A stretch of 64,000 nucleotides of DNA from an uncultured Sphingomonadales bacterium (GTDB taxonomy: Bacteria; Pseudomonadota; Alphaproteobacteria; Sphingomonadales; Sphingomonadaceae): the NCBI GenBank assembly GCA_903821605.1, contig CAIJLZ010000004.1, forward strand, positions 310,001-374,000, in the 5' to 3' direction. The notes under the pieces were generated by a model. That model worked only from the letters and a program-made list of their open reading frames with translations. It was not told the DNA's origin and ran no database searches. Positions 26,437-34,962 of the stretch are shown here, one piece after another (within the stretch, counting starts at the first letter, position 1; every line of letters begins with the position of its first letter). The position numbers were made by a program, and so were the translations under genes.

Positions 26437-27177
26437 TCAGGCCGCCGCTGGGCGCTCTTTGCGGTCGAGTTGCATGTCATAAACCGCGGTCGCGCCATAA
26501 CGATGGGGCGCGTGCGGATCGATTCGTCGCTTGTCAAAGCTCAACACGCGGGTGCCGAGCTTGAACGCTTCCTTCAGGTCGTGGGTGACCATCATGATGG
26601 TCAGCCGATGTTGCCGCCACAAGCCGGTGACCAGTTCGTGCATATCACCGCGAATGCCGGGATCGAGTGCGCCGAACGGTTCGTCGAGCAGCAGCACGCG
26701 CGGGTTTTTGACGAGCGCCTGCGCGATGGCGAGGCGTTGCTGCATCCCGCCCGACAATTCGCTGGCATAGGCCTGCATCACATGGCCGAGGCCGACCGCT
26801 TCCAGCATCTCTTCTGCCTTTTCGACCGCGCGGCGGCGGGTGGCGCCAAAGCTGCGGCCGAGGAGGGGGGAGGTGGCGCAATCGAGGCCGAAGACGACAT
26901 TTTCACGCACGTTGAGATGCGGAAAGACCGAATAACGCTGGAACACGATACCACGGTCAGGCCCCGGTTCGGGACGGAGCGGCTTGTCGTCGAGCAACAC
27001 CTCGCCCCGGGTTGGGCGATCTTGACCTAGGGCGAGCCGGAGAAAAGTGCTTTTGCCCGCGCCCGATGGCCCGATGATCGAGACGAAGCTGCCCTGTTCG
27101 ATGTCGAGATTGACCCGTTCGAGCACGACCTTGTCGCCATATTCGACCCAGATATTGCGGAAGGAGAGAATGCTCAT
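26437..27177 (-). CDS. ABC importer ATPase, TauB/SsuB-like
   Basis: A 246-residue nucleotide-binding protein: Walker A GPSGAGKST, Q-loop region GIVFQRYSVFPH, signature LSGGMQQR and Walker B RVLLLDEPFGALD, with the H-loop in MMVTHDLKEAF. It is the ATPase of the import system with the permease and lipoprotein encoded upstream. The start shares one base with the permease stop (TGATG). The open frame extends upstream inside the permease but has no support there. Family resemblance is to nitrate/sulfonate/taurine importers, which also accompany urea-carboxylase clusters. Confidence 0.9.
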   Translation of the reverse strand: MSILSFRNIWVEYGDKVVLERVNLDIEQGSFVSIIGPSGAGKSTFLRLALGQDRPTRGEVLLDDKPLRPEPGPDRGIVFQRYSVFPHLNVRENVVFGLDCATSPLLGRSFGATRRRAVEKAEEMLEAVGLGHVMQAYASELSGGMQQRLAIAQALVKNPRVLLLDEPFGALDPGIRGDMHELVTGLWRQHRLTIMMVTHDLKEAFKLGTRVLSFDKRRIDPHAPHRYGATAVYDMQLDRKERPAAA

Positions 27178-27995
27178 CAGTGGCTGCTCCCATGCGCCCA
27201 GGGAAAGGCTTTGAGCGAGATATGCTTGAGGATCAGATCGAACAGGATGGCGAGCAGCGAGATCCACGCGACATAGGGCAGGATGATGTCCATCGAGAGG
27301 TAGCGGCGGACTAGAAAGATGCGATAGCCAAGGCCGACATCGGCGGCGATGGCTTCGGCCGAGATCAGAAACACCCAGGCCGGGCCAAGCGCGAGCCGGA
27401 GGGAGTCGATCAGGCGTGGCATCATCTGCGGCAGTGCCACCCGCAGCGTGAGCAGCCAACTGCCCGCGCCCAAGGTCTGGGCTTTGATCATCTGTTCTTG
27501 CGGTAGGGCGGCCACATGGCTCGCCACGTCGCGCACCATGACTGGGGTGATGCCGATCACGATCAGCATGATCTTCGACGCTTCACCCAGGCCGAAGACG
27601 ATGAAGAGAATAGGGAGGATGGCCACCGGCGGGATGACCGACAGCGTGGCAACCAATGGGCCGAACTTGGCCCGCAGCAGCGGGATCATACCAAGGGAGA
27701 GGCCGAGCAACATGGTCATGCCGGTCGCGATGACAAGGGCGATGCCAAGCCGTTCAAGGCTGGCGAGCGTATCGGCCCAGAGCAATATCTTGCCGGTGAG
27801 CGGGTCGCTCTCGCTGGCCATGTGCTGGAACGCCCGGCCCATTGCGCCAAAAGTGGGGAGCAGCTTATCGGCCGGATTGGCCGCATGGCGGACCGCCGAG
27901 GCGATCATATAGCCGATGACGATCAGGATCATCGGGATGGCGGCAAGGCCGGTGGCGGCCTTGCGCCCGGGGCGGATGTTGACGAGCCGCGTCAT
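27177..27995 (-). CDS. ABC importer permease, TauC/SsuC-like
   Basis: A 272-residue inner-membrane permease with about six hydrophobic helices and the EAA loop (EQMIKAQTLGAGSWLLTLRVALP). The C-terminal part (ISAEAIAADVGLGYRIF) is typical of the nitrate/sulfonate/taurine group. It lies between the binding lipoprotein and ATPase genes. A large periplasmic segment (NPADKLLPTFGAMGRAFQHM) follows the first helix, as in the urea-carboxylase-linked permeases. Confidence 0.9.
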   Translation of the reverse strand: MTRLVNIRPGRKAATGLAAIPMILIVIGYMIASAVRHAANPADKLLPTFGAMGRAFQHMASESDPLTGKILLWADTLASLERLGIALVIATGMTMLLGLSLGMIPLLRAKFGPLVATLSVIPPVAILPILFIVFGLGEASKIMLIVIGITPVMVRDVASHVAALPQEQMIKAQTLGAGSWLLTLRVALPQMMPRLIDSLRLALGPAWVFLISAEAIAADVGLGYRIFLVRRYLSMDIILPYVAWISLLAILFDLILKHISLKAFPWAHGSSH

Positions 27996-28083
27996 GACTG
28001 GCGGTTCCCGATGGTGCTGGTCATGACGCGTCCCGTGTTCATCTTATCCCCTGTAGCAGTTGGGCATTGGGTGCCGATTTGGC

Positions 28084-29181
28084 TTAAAGTTTGCCGTCGG
28101 CCGCCATCTGCATCCATGTCGGGTCGAAGCGCAGCTTGACATTCTTGGCGTCGCCCAAGGTCTTGTCAGCGGCAAAGCCGATGCCGATCGCATCAACCGA
28201 GGTTGCGCCCGGACCATAAAGCCCCTTTTCGAAGCTGAACTTACGTACGCGGTCCATGACGGTGACGAGTGCCGGGTCAACCGTCGCCTTCACGGCGTCG
28301 GCGGCGGTATAATACATGAAAGTGGTCTTGACCTGACCTTCGAAGCTGGCGGTGTCAGAACCGGCGAGCTTGGCCATGGCCTCGCGTGCCTTGGCCCCTT
28401 CGGGGGTCTGGGCGCTCATGATGGCCATGGTTTCATACCAGATGCCGGCCAGCGCCTGACCAAGCTTCGGATTGGCCTTGAGCGTGGCTGTGTCGACGAT
28501 CAGCAGGTCAAGAATTTCGCCGGGGATCTGGGCCGAGCTGAACAGCAGCTTGGCACCCGGTGCTTTCTGGACCTCGGTCAACTGGGGGTTCCAGGTGGCG
28601 ACGGTCTGCACATCCTTGGTGGCGAACGCACCGACAATATCGGCGTCGCCGGTGTTGACCGTTTTGAGGTCAGCCAGCTTCATGTTCGCGCTGTCGAGCG
28701 CGCGGGCGAGCAGATAATGCGAGACCGAGAGTTCGACGAGGTTGACGGTCTGGCCCTTGAGTTCGGCCAGCGACTTGGCCGATTTGGAAACGACGCCGTC
28801 ATTGCCATTGGAATAGTCGCCGATGATGACCGCTGTGGTATCCTTACCGCCCGCTGCCGGGATGGTGAGGGCGTCCATGCTGGCGGCGGTGACGCCGTCA
28901 AGCTTGCCCGCCGTGTACTGGTTCACTGACTCGACATAGTCGTTGACCTGCACGATGTTGATTTTGATGCCGTATTTATCTTCATATTTCTTCACAATGC
29001 CCGCTTGCTGGGCATAGGGCCAAGGCATCCAGCCGGCATAGATCGACCAGCCGATGTTGAATTCCGTCTTGGCCGCAGCTGTTGGTGCGGCGGCGTCCTT
29101 GTCCGCTGAACCGCATGCGGTGAGTGCGACACTGGCGACCAACGCGGTCGCGGCCATGCGCAATTTCGAGAGCAGAGACAT
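28084..29181 (-). CDS. ABC importer substrate-binding lipoprotein (urea-carboxylase-cluster type)
   Basis: A 365-residue binding lipoprotein. The signal ends in VASVALTAC with lipidation at the Cys, then GSADKDAAAP. The body (FNIGWSIYAGWMPWPYAQQAGI, KYGIKINIVQVNDYVESVNQYTAGKLDG) matches NMT1/TauA-like proteins found beside urea-carboxylase genes. It probably captures guanidine, urea or a related nitrogen compound for the divergent catabolic operon; that substrate is an inference from context. The ATG has AAGGGGG nine bases upstream. Confidence 0.88.
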   Translation of the reverse strand: MSLLSKLRMAATALVASVALTACGSADKDAAAPTAAAKTEFNIGWSIYAGWMPWPYAQQAGIVKKYEDKYGIKINIVQVNDYVESVNQYTAGKLDGVTAASMDALTIPAAGGKDTTAVIIGDYSNGNDGVVSKSAKSLAELKGQTVNLVELSVSHYLLARALDSANMKLADLKTVNTGDADIVGAFATKDVQTVATWNPQLTEVQKAPGAKLLFSSAQIPGEILDLLIVDTATLKANPKLGQALAGIWYETMAIMSAQTPEGAKAREAMAKLAGSDTASFEGQVKTTFMYYTAADAVKATVDPALVTVMDRVRKFSFEKGLYGPGATSVDAIGIGFAADKTLGDAKNVKLRFDPTWMQMAADGKL

Positions 29182-29360
29182 TGGTGCATTCCCCCTTCGA
29201 TAACAGGTTGGCCCGGTTCGGCGACATCGCCGGCATGAGGCCGTGGCGATCCCAATGCAGGAAGCGTGCCAAATTGAAATTGCCCGGAAACGTGCAACTG
29301 CCACCGATCGCGTGGCCGTCACCTGCCCAAACTTTGAGCATCTGAACAGGGAATGCCTTA

Positions 29361-29387
29361 ATTTTAGCCATTTTCACGCGCTAAAAT
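29361..29387. promoter_or_regulatory. Inverted-repeat operator candidate
   Basis: ATTTTAGC and GCTAAAAT are perfect 8-bp arms with an 11-nt spacer, a 27-bp site between the divergent importer and catabolic operons. Its overall size is close to the 28-bp NikR operator (6-16-6), so it is a good candidate site for the NikR-like regulator encoded next. Confidence 0.55.
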
Positions 29388-29389
29388 AA

Positions 29390-29409
29390 TACTATTGATG
29401 ATATTAGTA
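29390..29409. promoter_or_regulatory. Second, weaker inverted repeat
   Basis: TACTA and TAGTA arms separated by 10 bases, directly following the 27-bp repeat and 21 bases before the regulator ATG. It may be a secondary operator. Confidence 0.3.
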
Positions 29410-29430
29410 ATATCGGTTAGGCGAATCGGT

Positions 29431-29919
29431 ATGACTGAAAACGCCTCTCTCCCCCTTGCTCGTCTCAGCATGACGCTGCCGGCCGATCTGTTTGATGAGC
29501 TGGACACGATGGTGGCTGCGCGTGGCCTCACGTCGCGCTCCGCCGTGATCGCCGAATTGATCCGCAACGCGGTGGCCGAATATGCCGAGGAAAAGCGCCC
29601 CGATGCCGTGCTCGCGGGCACGATCACGCTGATCTATCGCGCGGATTACGGCACCATCCGCCATCGCATCGCCCAGAAGCAGCGCGACTATCTCAAGGAA
29701 GTCATTTCCGCCCAGCATGTGTTTCTGGAAAATGATCAGTCGCTGGAAGTCCTGCTCGTGCAGGGACCGCCAGACCGGTTGCACGCCTTGTGCGACGATC
29801 TGCGCCGCGTCCGTGGCGTGCAGCAGGTCCGCCTTGTCACCACCACCGCCCTGTTGCCGCCGCTGCATGAGCCGCCGGTCGGCGATGTCCCGGCGTCCGA
29901 TGCAGGAGAGCCCGCATGA
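29431..29919 (+). CDS. NikR-like ribbon-helix-helix regulator lacking nickel ligands
   Basis: A 162-residue regulator with an N-terminal ribbon-helix-helix (ARLSMTLPADLFDELDTMVAARG..SRSAVIAELIRNAV) and a C-terminal ACT-like domain as in NikR (ITLIYRADYG..., HVFLENDQSLEVLLVQG). Aligning by the conserved core, the E. coli NikR ligands His87, His89 and Cys95 correspond to His96, Phe98 and Ser104, and His76 to Arg85. Three of four ligands are therefore lost and nickel sensing is unlikely. It is coupled (ATGA) to the first DUF1989 gene and faces the importer, so it probably regulates both units and senses a pathway compound (inference). The ATG at 29431 begins the RHH; an in-frame start at 29395 is less likely. 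Confidence 0.8.
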   Translation: MTENASLPLARLSMTLPADLFDELDTMVAARGLTSRSAVIAELIRNAVAEYAEEKRPDAVLAGTITLIYRADYGTIRHRIAQKQRDYLKEVISAQHVFLENDQSLEVLLVQGPPDRLHALCDDLRRVRGVQQVRLVTTTALLPPLHEPPVGDVPASDAGEPA

Positions 29920-30710
29920 CCAATAGCACTGCCGATCCCTATGGCGCGCAAGCCCATGCCCGGGCGATGGCCGGGACCCTTGTCGAAACCATGCCGATCC
30001 TGCCGCCGTCGCCCGGCCTGTTGTGGGAAGAGACGGTTGCGGGCGGGGGCTATAGCTCGCGCCGGATCCATCGCGGCACGCTTGTGACGCTCACCGATGT
30101 AGCGGGCGATGCCTGTGCCTCGCTGCTGCTGTTCAACAATGAATGCCCGGTGGAGCGGTTGAACGTCGCCGATACCGTCAAGGTGCAATGGAACGCCTAT
30201 CTTGGCGCGGGCAAGTTGCTTCTGTCCGACATGGGGCGGGTGATGATGAGCATTGTCGCCGATGATGCTGCCACGCATGACGGCTTTTGTGGCGCATCAA
30301 ATGCGGCGTTGCATGCCAAGAAATATGGGCAGGGCGGCCATTATGGCCCGCACCCCAGCGCCCGCGACCGCTTCCTTGTCGCGCTTGCCAAATATGGGCT
30401 GGGACGCAAGGATGTGCATCCGTGCGTCAACCTGTTCAAGGGTGTGAAGATTGACGAAGATGGCGCGACTGTGCCGGAAATCGGGCCGTTTTCACCGGGG
30501 CGCGCGGTGACGCTGCGGGCGGAGATGGACCTGATCCTCGTCCTCGCCAACACGCCCCATGTGCTTGACAAGCGCGCGACCTACAGCGTCACGCCGCTCA
30601 AGATCACGGCCAAGGCCGGGCCGGTGACATTGGCGGACGATGCCATTCGCAATGCGACGCCCGAAGGGCAACGCGCCTTCCTCAACACCGAAGATTATTA
30701 CCGGCGCTAA
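29916..30710 (+). CDS. DUF1989 urea-carboxylase-associated protein 1 (probable carboxyguanidine deiminase subunit)
   Basis: A 264-residue DUF1989 protein of the urea-amidolyase-associated type. Visible landmarks are GGGYSSRRIHRGTLVTLTD, FNNECPVERLNVADTVKVQW and the Cys/His-rich DGFCGASNAA and DVHPCVNLFKGV, which may hold a metal. Paired DUF1989 proteins in such operons have been reported to form a carboxyguanidine deiminase, which turns carboxyguanidine into allophanate. Position directly before the second DUF1989 gene and the carboxylase supports this. No signal peptide, so cytoplasmic. Confidence 0.85.
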   Translation: MTNSTADPYGAQAHARAMAGTLVETMPILPPSPGLLWEETVAGGGYSSRRIHRGTLVTLTDVAGDACASLLLFNNECPVERLNVADTVKVQWNAYLGAGKLLLSDMGRVMMSIVADDAATHDGFCGASNAALHAKKYGQGGHYGPHPSARDRFLVALAKYGLGRKDVHPCVNLFKGVKIDEDGATVPEIGPFSPGRAVTLRAEMDLILVLANTPHVLDKRATYSVTPLKITAKAGPVTLADDAIRNATPEGQRAFLNTEDYYRR

Positions 30711-30721
30711 GGGAAAAAATC

Positions 30722-31354
30722 ATGACCGACACCGCCATTGCCGGGCTGCCCGGCACTATCCTTCACGACGAAATTGTTCCGGCACGTGCGCCCTGGCTGT
30801 TTGCGGTCAAGGCCGGGCAGACTTTGCGCATCGTCGATGTCGAGGGCAATCAGGCCGTCGATTTCCTCGCCTATAATTCCGCTGACGATGCCGAGCGCTA
30901 CAGCGCGCAGGATACCATCGCCGCGCAAGAGAATATCTATCTCAAGACCGGCGCCAGTCTGCTGTCTAACGAGGGGCGGCCGATGATGACCATCACCGGC
31001 ACCAATGTTGCCTATCACGACACCATCGGCGGGGCGTGCAGCTGCGAATCCAACACGCTGCGCTATGGCCATTTCACCAAGCACCAGCATAGCTGCGTCG
31101 ATAATTTCCTCGATGCCAATGCACGGGAAGGTCGCAACAAGCGCGACATGGTGTCGAACATCAACTTCTTCATGAACGTGCCGGTCGAGGCCGATGGCGC
31201 GCTCGGCATTGTCGATGGCATTTCCGCCCCAGGCCTGATGGTCGACCTGCGGGCCGAGATGGATGTGACCGTGGTCGTGTCCAACTGCCCGCAGATCAAC
31301 AACCCGTGCAACGGGTTCAACCCCACCTCTGTTCGTATGATTGTGGCCGGCTGA
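30722..31354 (+). CDS. DUF1989 urea-carboxylase-associated protein 2 (probable carboxyguanidine deiminase subunit)
   Basis: A 210-residue DUF1989 protein, shorter partner of the preceding one. FAVKAGQTLRIVDVEGNQAVDFLAYN is the family's N-terminal signature; GGACSCESNTLRYGH and HQHSCVDNFL give a Cys/His cluster; the end is CNGFNPTSVRMIV. It starts 11 bases after its partner with AAGGGA upstream, and its stop shares one base with the carboxylase start (TGATG). As a pair they would hydrolyse carboxyguanidine; if the carboxylase uses urea instead, their role is unclear. Confidence 0.85.
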   Translation: MTDTAIAGLPGTILHDEIVPARAPWLFAVKAGQTLRIVDVEGNQAVDFLAYNSADDAERYSAQDTIAAQENIYLKTGASLLSNEGRPMMTITGTNVAYHDTIGGACSCESNTLRYGHFTKHQHSCVDNFLDANAREGRNKRDMVSNINFFMNVPVEADGALGIVDGISAPGLMVDLRAEMDVTVVVSNCPQINNPCNGFNPTSVRMIVAG

Positions 31355-34300
31355 TGTTCACCAAAGTCCTGATTGCCAATCGCGGCGCGATTGCCTGCCG
31401 CATTATTCGCACGCTCAAGCAGATGGAGATCGGCTCGGTCGCGGTGTTCAGCGAGGCCGATGCCGGTTCGCTCCACGTCGCGCAGGCCGATGAGGCGGTG
31501 CTGATCGGCCCCGCGCCTGCGGCCCAAAGCTATCTCGACATGGACGCGATCATCGCCGCCGCCAAGGCGACCGGCGCGCAGGCGATCCATCCGGGCTATG
31601 GCTTCCTCTCTGAAAACACTGTGTTCGCGGAACGCTGCGCGGCGGAAGGCATTGTTTTTATCGGCCCGACCGCCGACAATATCCGCGCCTTCGGCCTGAA
31701 GCATACCGCGCGTGAATTGGCGGCGGCGCAGGGCGTGCCGCTGGCGCCGGGCACCGACCTGCTGCTTGACCCCGCGAGCGCGATCGAGGCGGCGGAGGAG
31801 ATTGGCTATCCCGTGATCTTGAAGGCGACCGCTGGTGGCGGCGGCATCGGGATGAAAATTTGCGCCACCGCCCAAGACATTGCCGAGGGCTTTGCGACCG
31901 TCGCCCGGCTCGGTCAGGGCAATTTTGGCGATGGCGGGGTGTTCCTTGAACGTTATGTCGAGACCGCACGCCATATTGAGGTGCAGATTTTCGGCGACGG
32001 TGAGGGGCGCGTCATTGCGCTGGGCGAACGCGACTGCTCGCTCCAGCGCCGCAACCAGAAGGTGGTGGAGGAAACCCCGGCCCCGCTGTTGCCCGCCGCG
32101 ACCCGGCAGGCGCTGATCGACTGCGCGGTGCGCCTAACGTCCGCCGCCCATTATCGTTCCGCCGGCACGGTCGAGTTTCTCTATGATGCCGGGCGCGACG
32201 ATTTCTTCTTTCTGGAGGTCAATACCCGGTTGCAGGTTGAACATGGCGTGACCGAACAGGTCACCGGCGTTGACCTGGTGGCGTGGATGATCCGTTGCGC
32301 GGCCGGGGATTTTGGCTTTCTTGAGGGCGGCGCGCCGACCCCCAAGGGCGCGTCGATTCAGGTCCGGCTCTATGCGGAAGACCCGGCGCAGGATTATCGC
32401 CCGTCGTCTGGTCGGCTGGTTGAGGTCGCCTATCCGGTGGGGCCACGCGTCGATGGCTGGGTCGCGACCGGATCGGATGTCAGCGCTTATTATGATCCGA
32501 TGCTGGCCAAGCTGATCGTGACCGCGCCCGACCGCGAACAGGCGGTGGCGGCGATGCAGGCGGCGCTTGATGACACCCGCTTGTCGGGGATTGAGACCAA
32601 TCTCGACTGGCTGCGCACGGTGGTGCGTTCCGAACCCTTTGTTTCGGGCGAGGTGTCGACCCGCGCGCTTGGCCATATTCCCTATCAGCCGCGCACCATT
32701 CGCGTGCTGGCGGGTGGGGCCTCGACCACCTTGCAGGATTATCCGGGCCGCATTGGCTATTGGTCAGTCGGTGTGCCGCCTTCGGGGCCGATGGATGCGC
32801 TGTCCTTCCGCCTTGGCAACCGGTTGCTGGGTAATGACGAGGGCGCGGCGGGGCTGGAAATCACCGCCGCCGGGCCGACGCTCGCCTTCTCGGCGGCAAC
32901 GCGTTTCGTCCTGACCGGCGCGACATTCGATGCCAGCCTCGATGGCGTGGCGGTCGCCCCCTATCAGCCGCTCACCGCCCAGCCGGGGCAGATGCTGAAA
33001 ATCGGCCGCGTCTCGGGCGCGGGTATGCGTGGCTATATATTGTTCAGCGGCGGGCTGGATGCGCCCGATTATCTTGGCAGCAAGGCGGCCTTCACGCTGG
33101 GCGAATTCGGCGGCCATGCCGGGCGCGCGGTGATGACCGGCGACACGCTCCACCTTGCCGGGGCTGCGACCAAGGCGGAAGACCTGCCCGCCGTCCAGCC
33201 AGAGATCAGCCGCAACTGGACGATCAACGTGCTGTACGGCCCGCATGGCGCACCCGATTTCTTCACCGATGACGATATCGCGATGATCTCGGGCACCGAA
33301 TGGAAGGTGCATTATAATTCCAACCGTACCGGCGTCCGGCTGATTGGGCCGAAGCCGCATTGGGCGCGGCAGGATGGTGGCGAGGCGGGGCTGCACCCGT
33401 CCAACATCCATGACAATGCCTATGCGATTGGCGCGGTCGATTTTACCGGCGACATGCCGATCATCCTTGGCCCGGACGGCCCGTCATTGGGCGGATTTGT
33501 CTGTCCGTTCGTGGTGATCCAGGCCGATCTGTGGAAAGTCGGCCAGCTTGCCCCCGGCGATAATGTGCGGTTCCTGCCCGTTAGTGATGCCGATGCGGTT
33601 GCCGCCGAACTGGCGCAGGATCACTGGGTCGCGACCCTTGCACAGCCCAGCCCGGCAGAACCAAGCCCGGCGGAGACCAGCCCGGCGGAGACCAGCCCGA
33701 TCCTGCGCCATCTGCCGGAAGAAGGGCATAATCCCGCCGTCACCTATCGCCGTCAAGGCGACCGGCATTTGCTGGTCGAATATGGCGAGATCGTGCTCGA
33801 CATTGAACTGCGGCTGCGCGTCCATGCGCTGATGACCGAATTGCAGGCGATGGCGCTGCCCGGCATTATCGATATCACCCCGGGTATCCGCTCATTGCAG
33901 GTCCAGTTCGACAGCCGGATTTTGTCCCAGCTCGACCTGCTTGATGCGCTGGAGGCAATTGAGCGGCGGCTTGATAAGCTTGACGATTTCGAAATCCCGT
34001 CGCGCATCGTCCACCTGCCGTTGAGCTGGGGTGACCCGGCGATCTGGCAGACAATCGAGAAATATATGGCGAGCGTCCGGGATGACGCGCCATGGTGCCC
34101 GGACAATATCGAGTTCATTCGCCGCATCAACGGGCTGGATCATCGCGATGATGTGCAGCGCATCGTGTTCGACGCGAGTTATCTCGTGATGGGGCTGGGT
34201 GATGTCTATCTCGGCGCGCCGGTCGCGACCCCGGTCGATCCCCGCCACCGGTTAGTGACGACCAAATATAACCCGGCCCGCACTTGGACGCCGCCCAATG

Positions 34301-34962
34301 TCGTCGGCATCGGCGGGGCCTATATGTGCATCTATGGCATGGAGGGGCCGGGCGGCTATCAGCTGTTCGGGCGCACCATTCAGGTCTGGAACAGTTGGCG
34401 GCAGACCGATGCATTCGTCGACGGCAAGCCGTGGCTGCTGCGCTTCTTCGACCAGATCCGCTTTTTCCCGGTCTCAGCCGAGGAACTGGAGGAATGGCGG
34501 CGCGACTTCCCGCTTGGGCGCAAGTCGATCGAGGTTGAGGAAACCACCTTCCGCCTGTCCGACTATCGCCGCTTCATGGCGGACAATGCCGAGAGCATCG
34601 GCACGTTCGAACAAAAGCGCCGCGCGGCCTTTGACGCGGAGCGCGCGGATTGGGCCGCCAAGGGCGAGTTCGACCGGGTCGCCGCCTTGACCGAGGAAGA
34701 TGGCGGCGGTGCGGATGCCGAAGCCGTGGTCGTGCCGGAGGGCTGCGAGCTGATCGAGGCGCCCTTTGGCGGCAGCATCTGGAAGGTGCTGGTCGGCGCG
34801 GGCGACCGGATCGAGGCCGGGGAAACCATCGCGGTGATAGAGGCGATGAAGATGGAATCGCCCGTCACCAGCCCGGTTGCGGGCGTGGTGCGCCAAGTGT
34901 TCACGGCGGAGAAGCGGGCCGTCAATCCCGGCGCGCCCTTGTTCGCGGTGGAGCCGGCATGA
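31354..34962 (+). CDS. uca: Biotin-dependent urea/guanidine carboxylase
   Basis: A 1,202-residue single-chain carboxylase. The biotin carboxylase domain (about 1-450) has VLIANRGAIACRII, the ATP-binding GGGGIGMK and EVNTRLQVEHGVTE. The carboxyltransferase (about 455-1090) has two allophanate-hydrolase-like halves joined by a Pro/Ser-rich linker with a short repeat near residue 770; it includes DGGEAGLHPSNIHDN and GGAYMCIYGMEGPGGYQ. The C-terminal biotin carrier ends with IEAMKMESP, biotinylated at Lys1166. Asp696 (in GAVDFTGD) is, from memory, Asn in the fungal urea enzyme and acidic in guanidine carboxylases; an alignment is needed. With the DUF1989 pair present, guanidine is the favoured substrate. 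Confidence 0.92.
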   Translation: MFTKVLIANRGAIACRIIRTLKQMEIGSVAVFSEADAGSLHVAQADEAVLIGPAPAAQSYLDMDAIIAAAKATGAQAIHPGYGFLSENTVFAERCAAEGIVFIGPTADNIRAFGLKHTARELAAAQGVPLAPGTDLLLDPASAIEAAEEIGYPVILKATAGGGGIGMKICATAQDIAEGFATVARLGQGNFGDGGVFLERYVETARHIEVQIFGDGEGRVIALGERDCSLQRRNQKVVEETPAPLLPAATRQALIDCAVRLTSAAHYRSAGTVEFLYDAGRDDFFFLEVNTRLQVEHGVTEQVTGVDLVAWMIRCAAGDFGFLEGGAPTPKGASIQVRLYAEDPAQDYRPSSGRLVEVAYPVGPRVDGWVATGSDVSAYYDPMLAKLIVTAPDREQAVAAMQAALDDTRLSGIETNLDWLRTVVRSEPFVSGEVSTRALGHIPYQPRTIRVLAGGASTTLQDYPGRIGYWSVGVPPSGPMDALSFRLGNRLLGNDEGAAGLEITAAGPTLAFSAATRFVLTGATFDASLDGVAVAPYQPLTAQPGQMLKIGRVSGAGMRGYILFSGGLDAPDYLGSKAAFTLGEFGGHAGRAVMTGDTLHLAGAATKAEDLPAVQPEISRNWTINVLYGPHGAPDFFTDDDIAMISGTEWKVHYNSNRTGVRLIGPKPHWARQDGGEAGLHPSNIHDNAYAIGAVDFTGDMPIILGPDGPSLGGFVCPFVVIQADLWKVGQLAPGDNVRFLPVSDADAVAAELAQDHWVATLAQPSPAEPSPAETSPAETSPILRHLPEEGHNPAVTYRRQGDRHLLVEYGEIVLDIELRLRVHALMTELQAMALPGIIDITPGIRSLQVQFDSRILSQLDLLDALEAIERRLDKLDDFEIPSRIVHLPLSWGDPAIWQTIEKYMASVRDDAPWCPDNIEFIRRINGLDHRDDVQRIVFDASYLVMGLGDVYLGAPVATPVDPRHRLVTTKYNPARTWTPPNVVGIGGAYMCIYGMEGPGGYQLFGRTIQVWNSWRQTDAFVDGKPWLLRFFDQIRFFPVSAEELEEWRRDFPLGRKSIEVEETTFRLSDYRRFMADNAESIGTFEQKRRAAFDAERADWAAKGEFDRVAALTEEDGGGADAEAVVVPEGCELIEAPFGGSIWKVLVGAGDRIEAGETIAVIEAMKMESPVTSPVAGVVRQVFTAEKRAVNPGAPLFAVEPA

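Noticed and set aside
29182-29430. Possible guanidine riboswitch before the catabolic operon
   Set aside because: No ykkC-like conserved segments were seen by eye; inverted repeats fit protein operators better. A covariance search is needed to be sure.
31063-31974. 303-residue minus-strand open frame across the DUF1989/carboxylase junction
   Set aside because: Overlaps two genes with strong family signatures; no features of its own.
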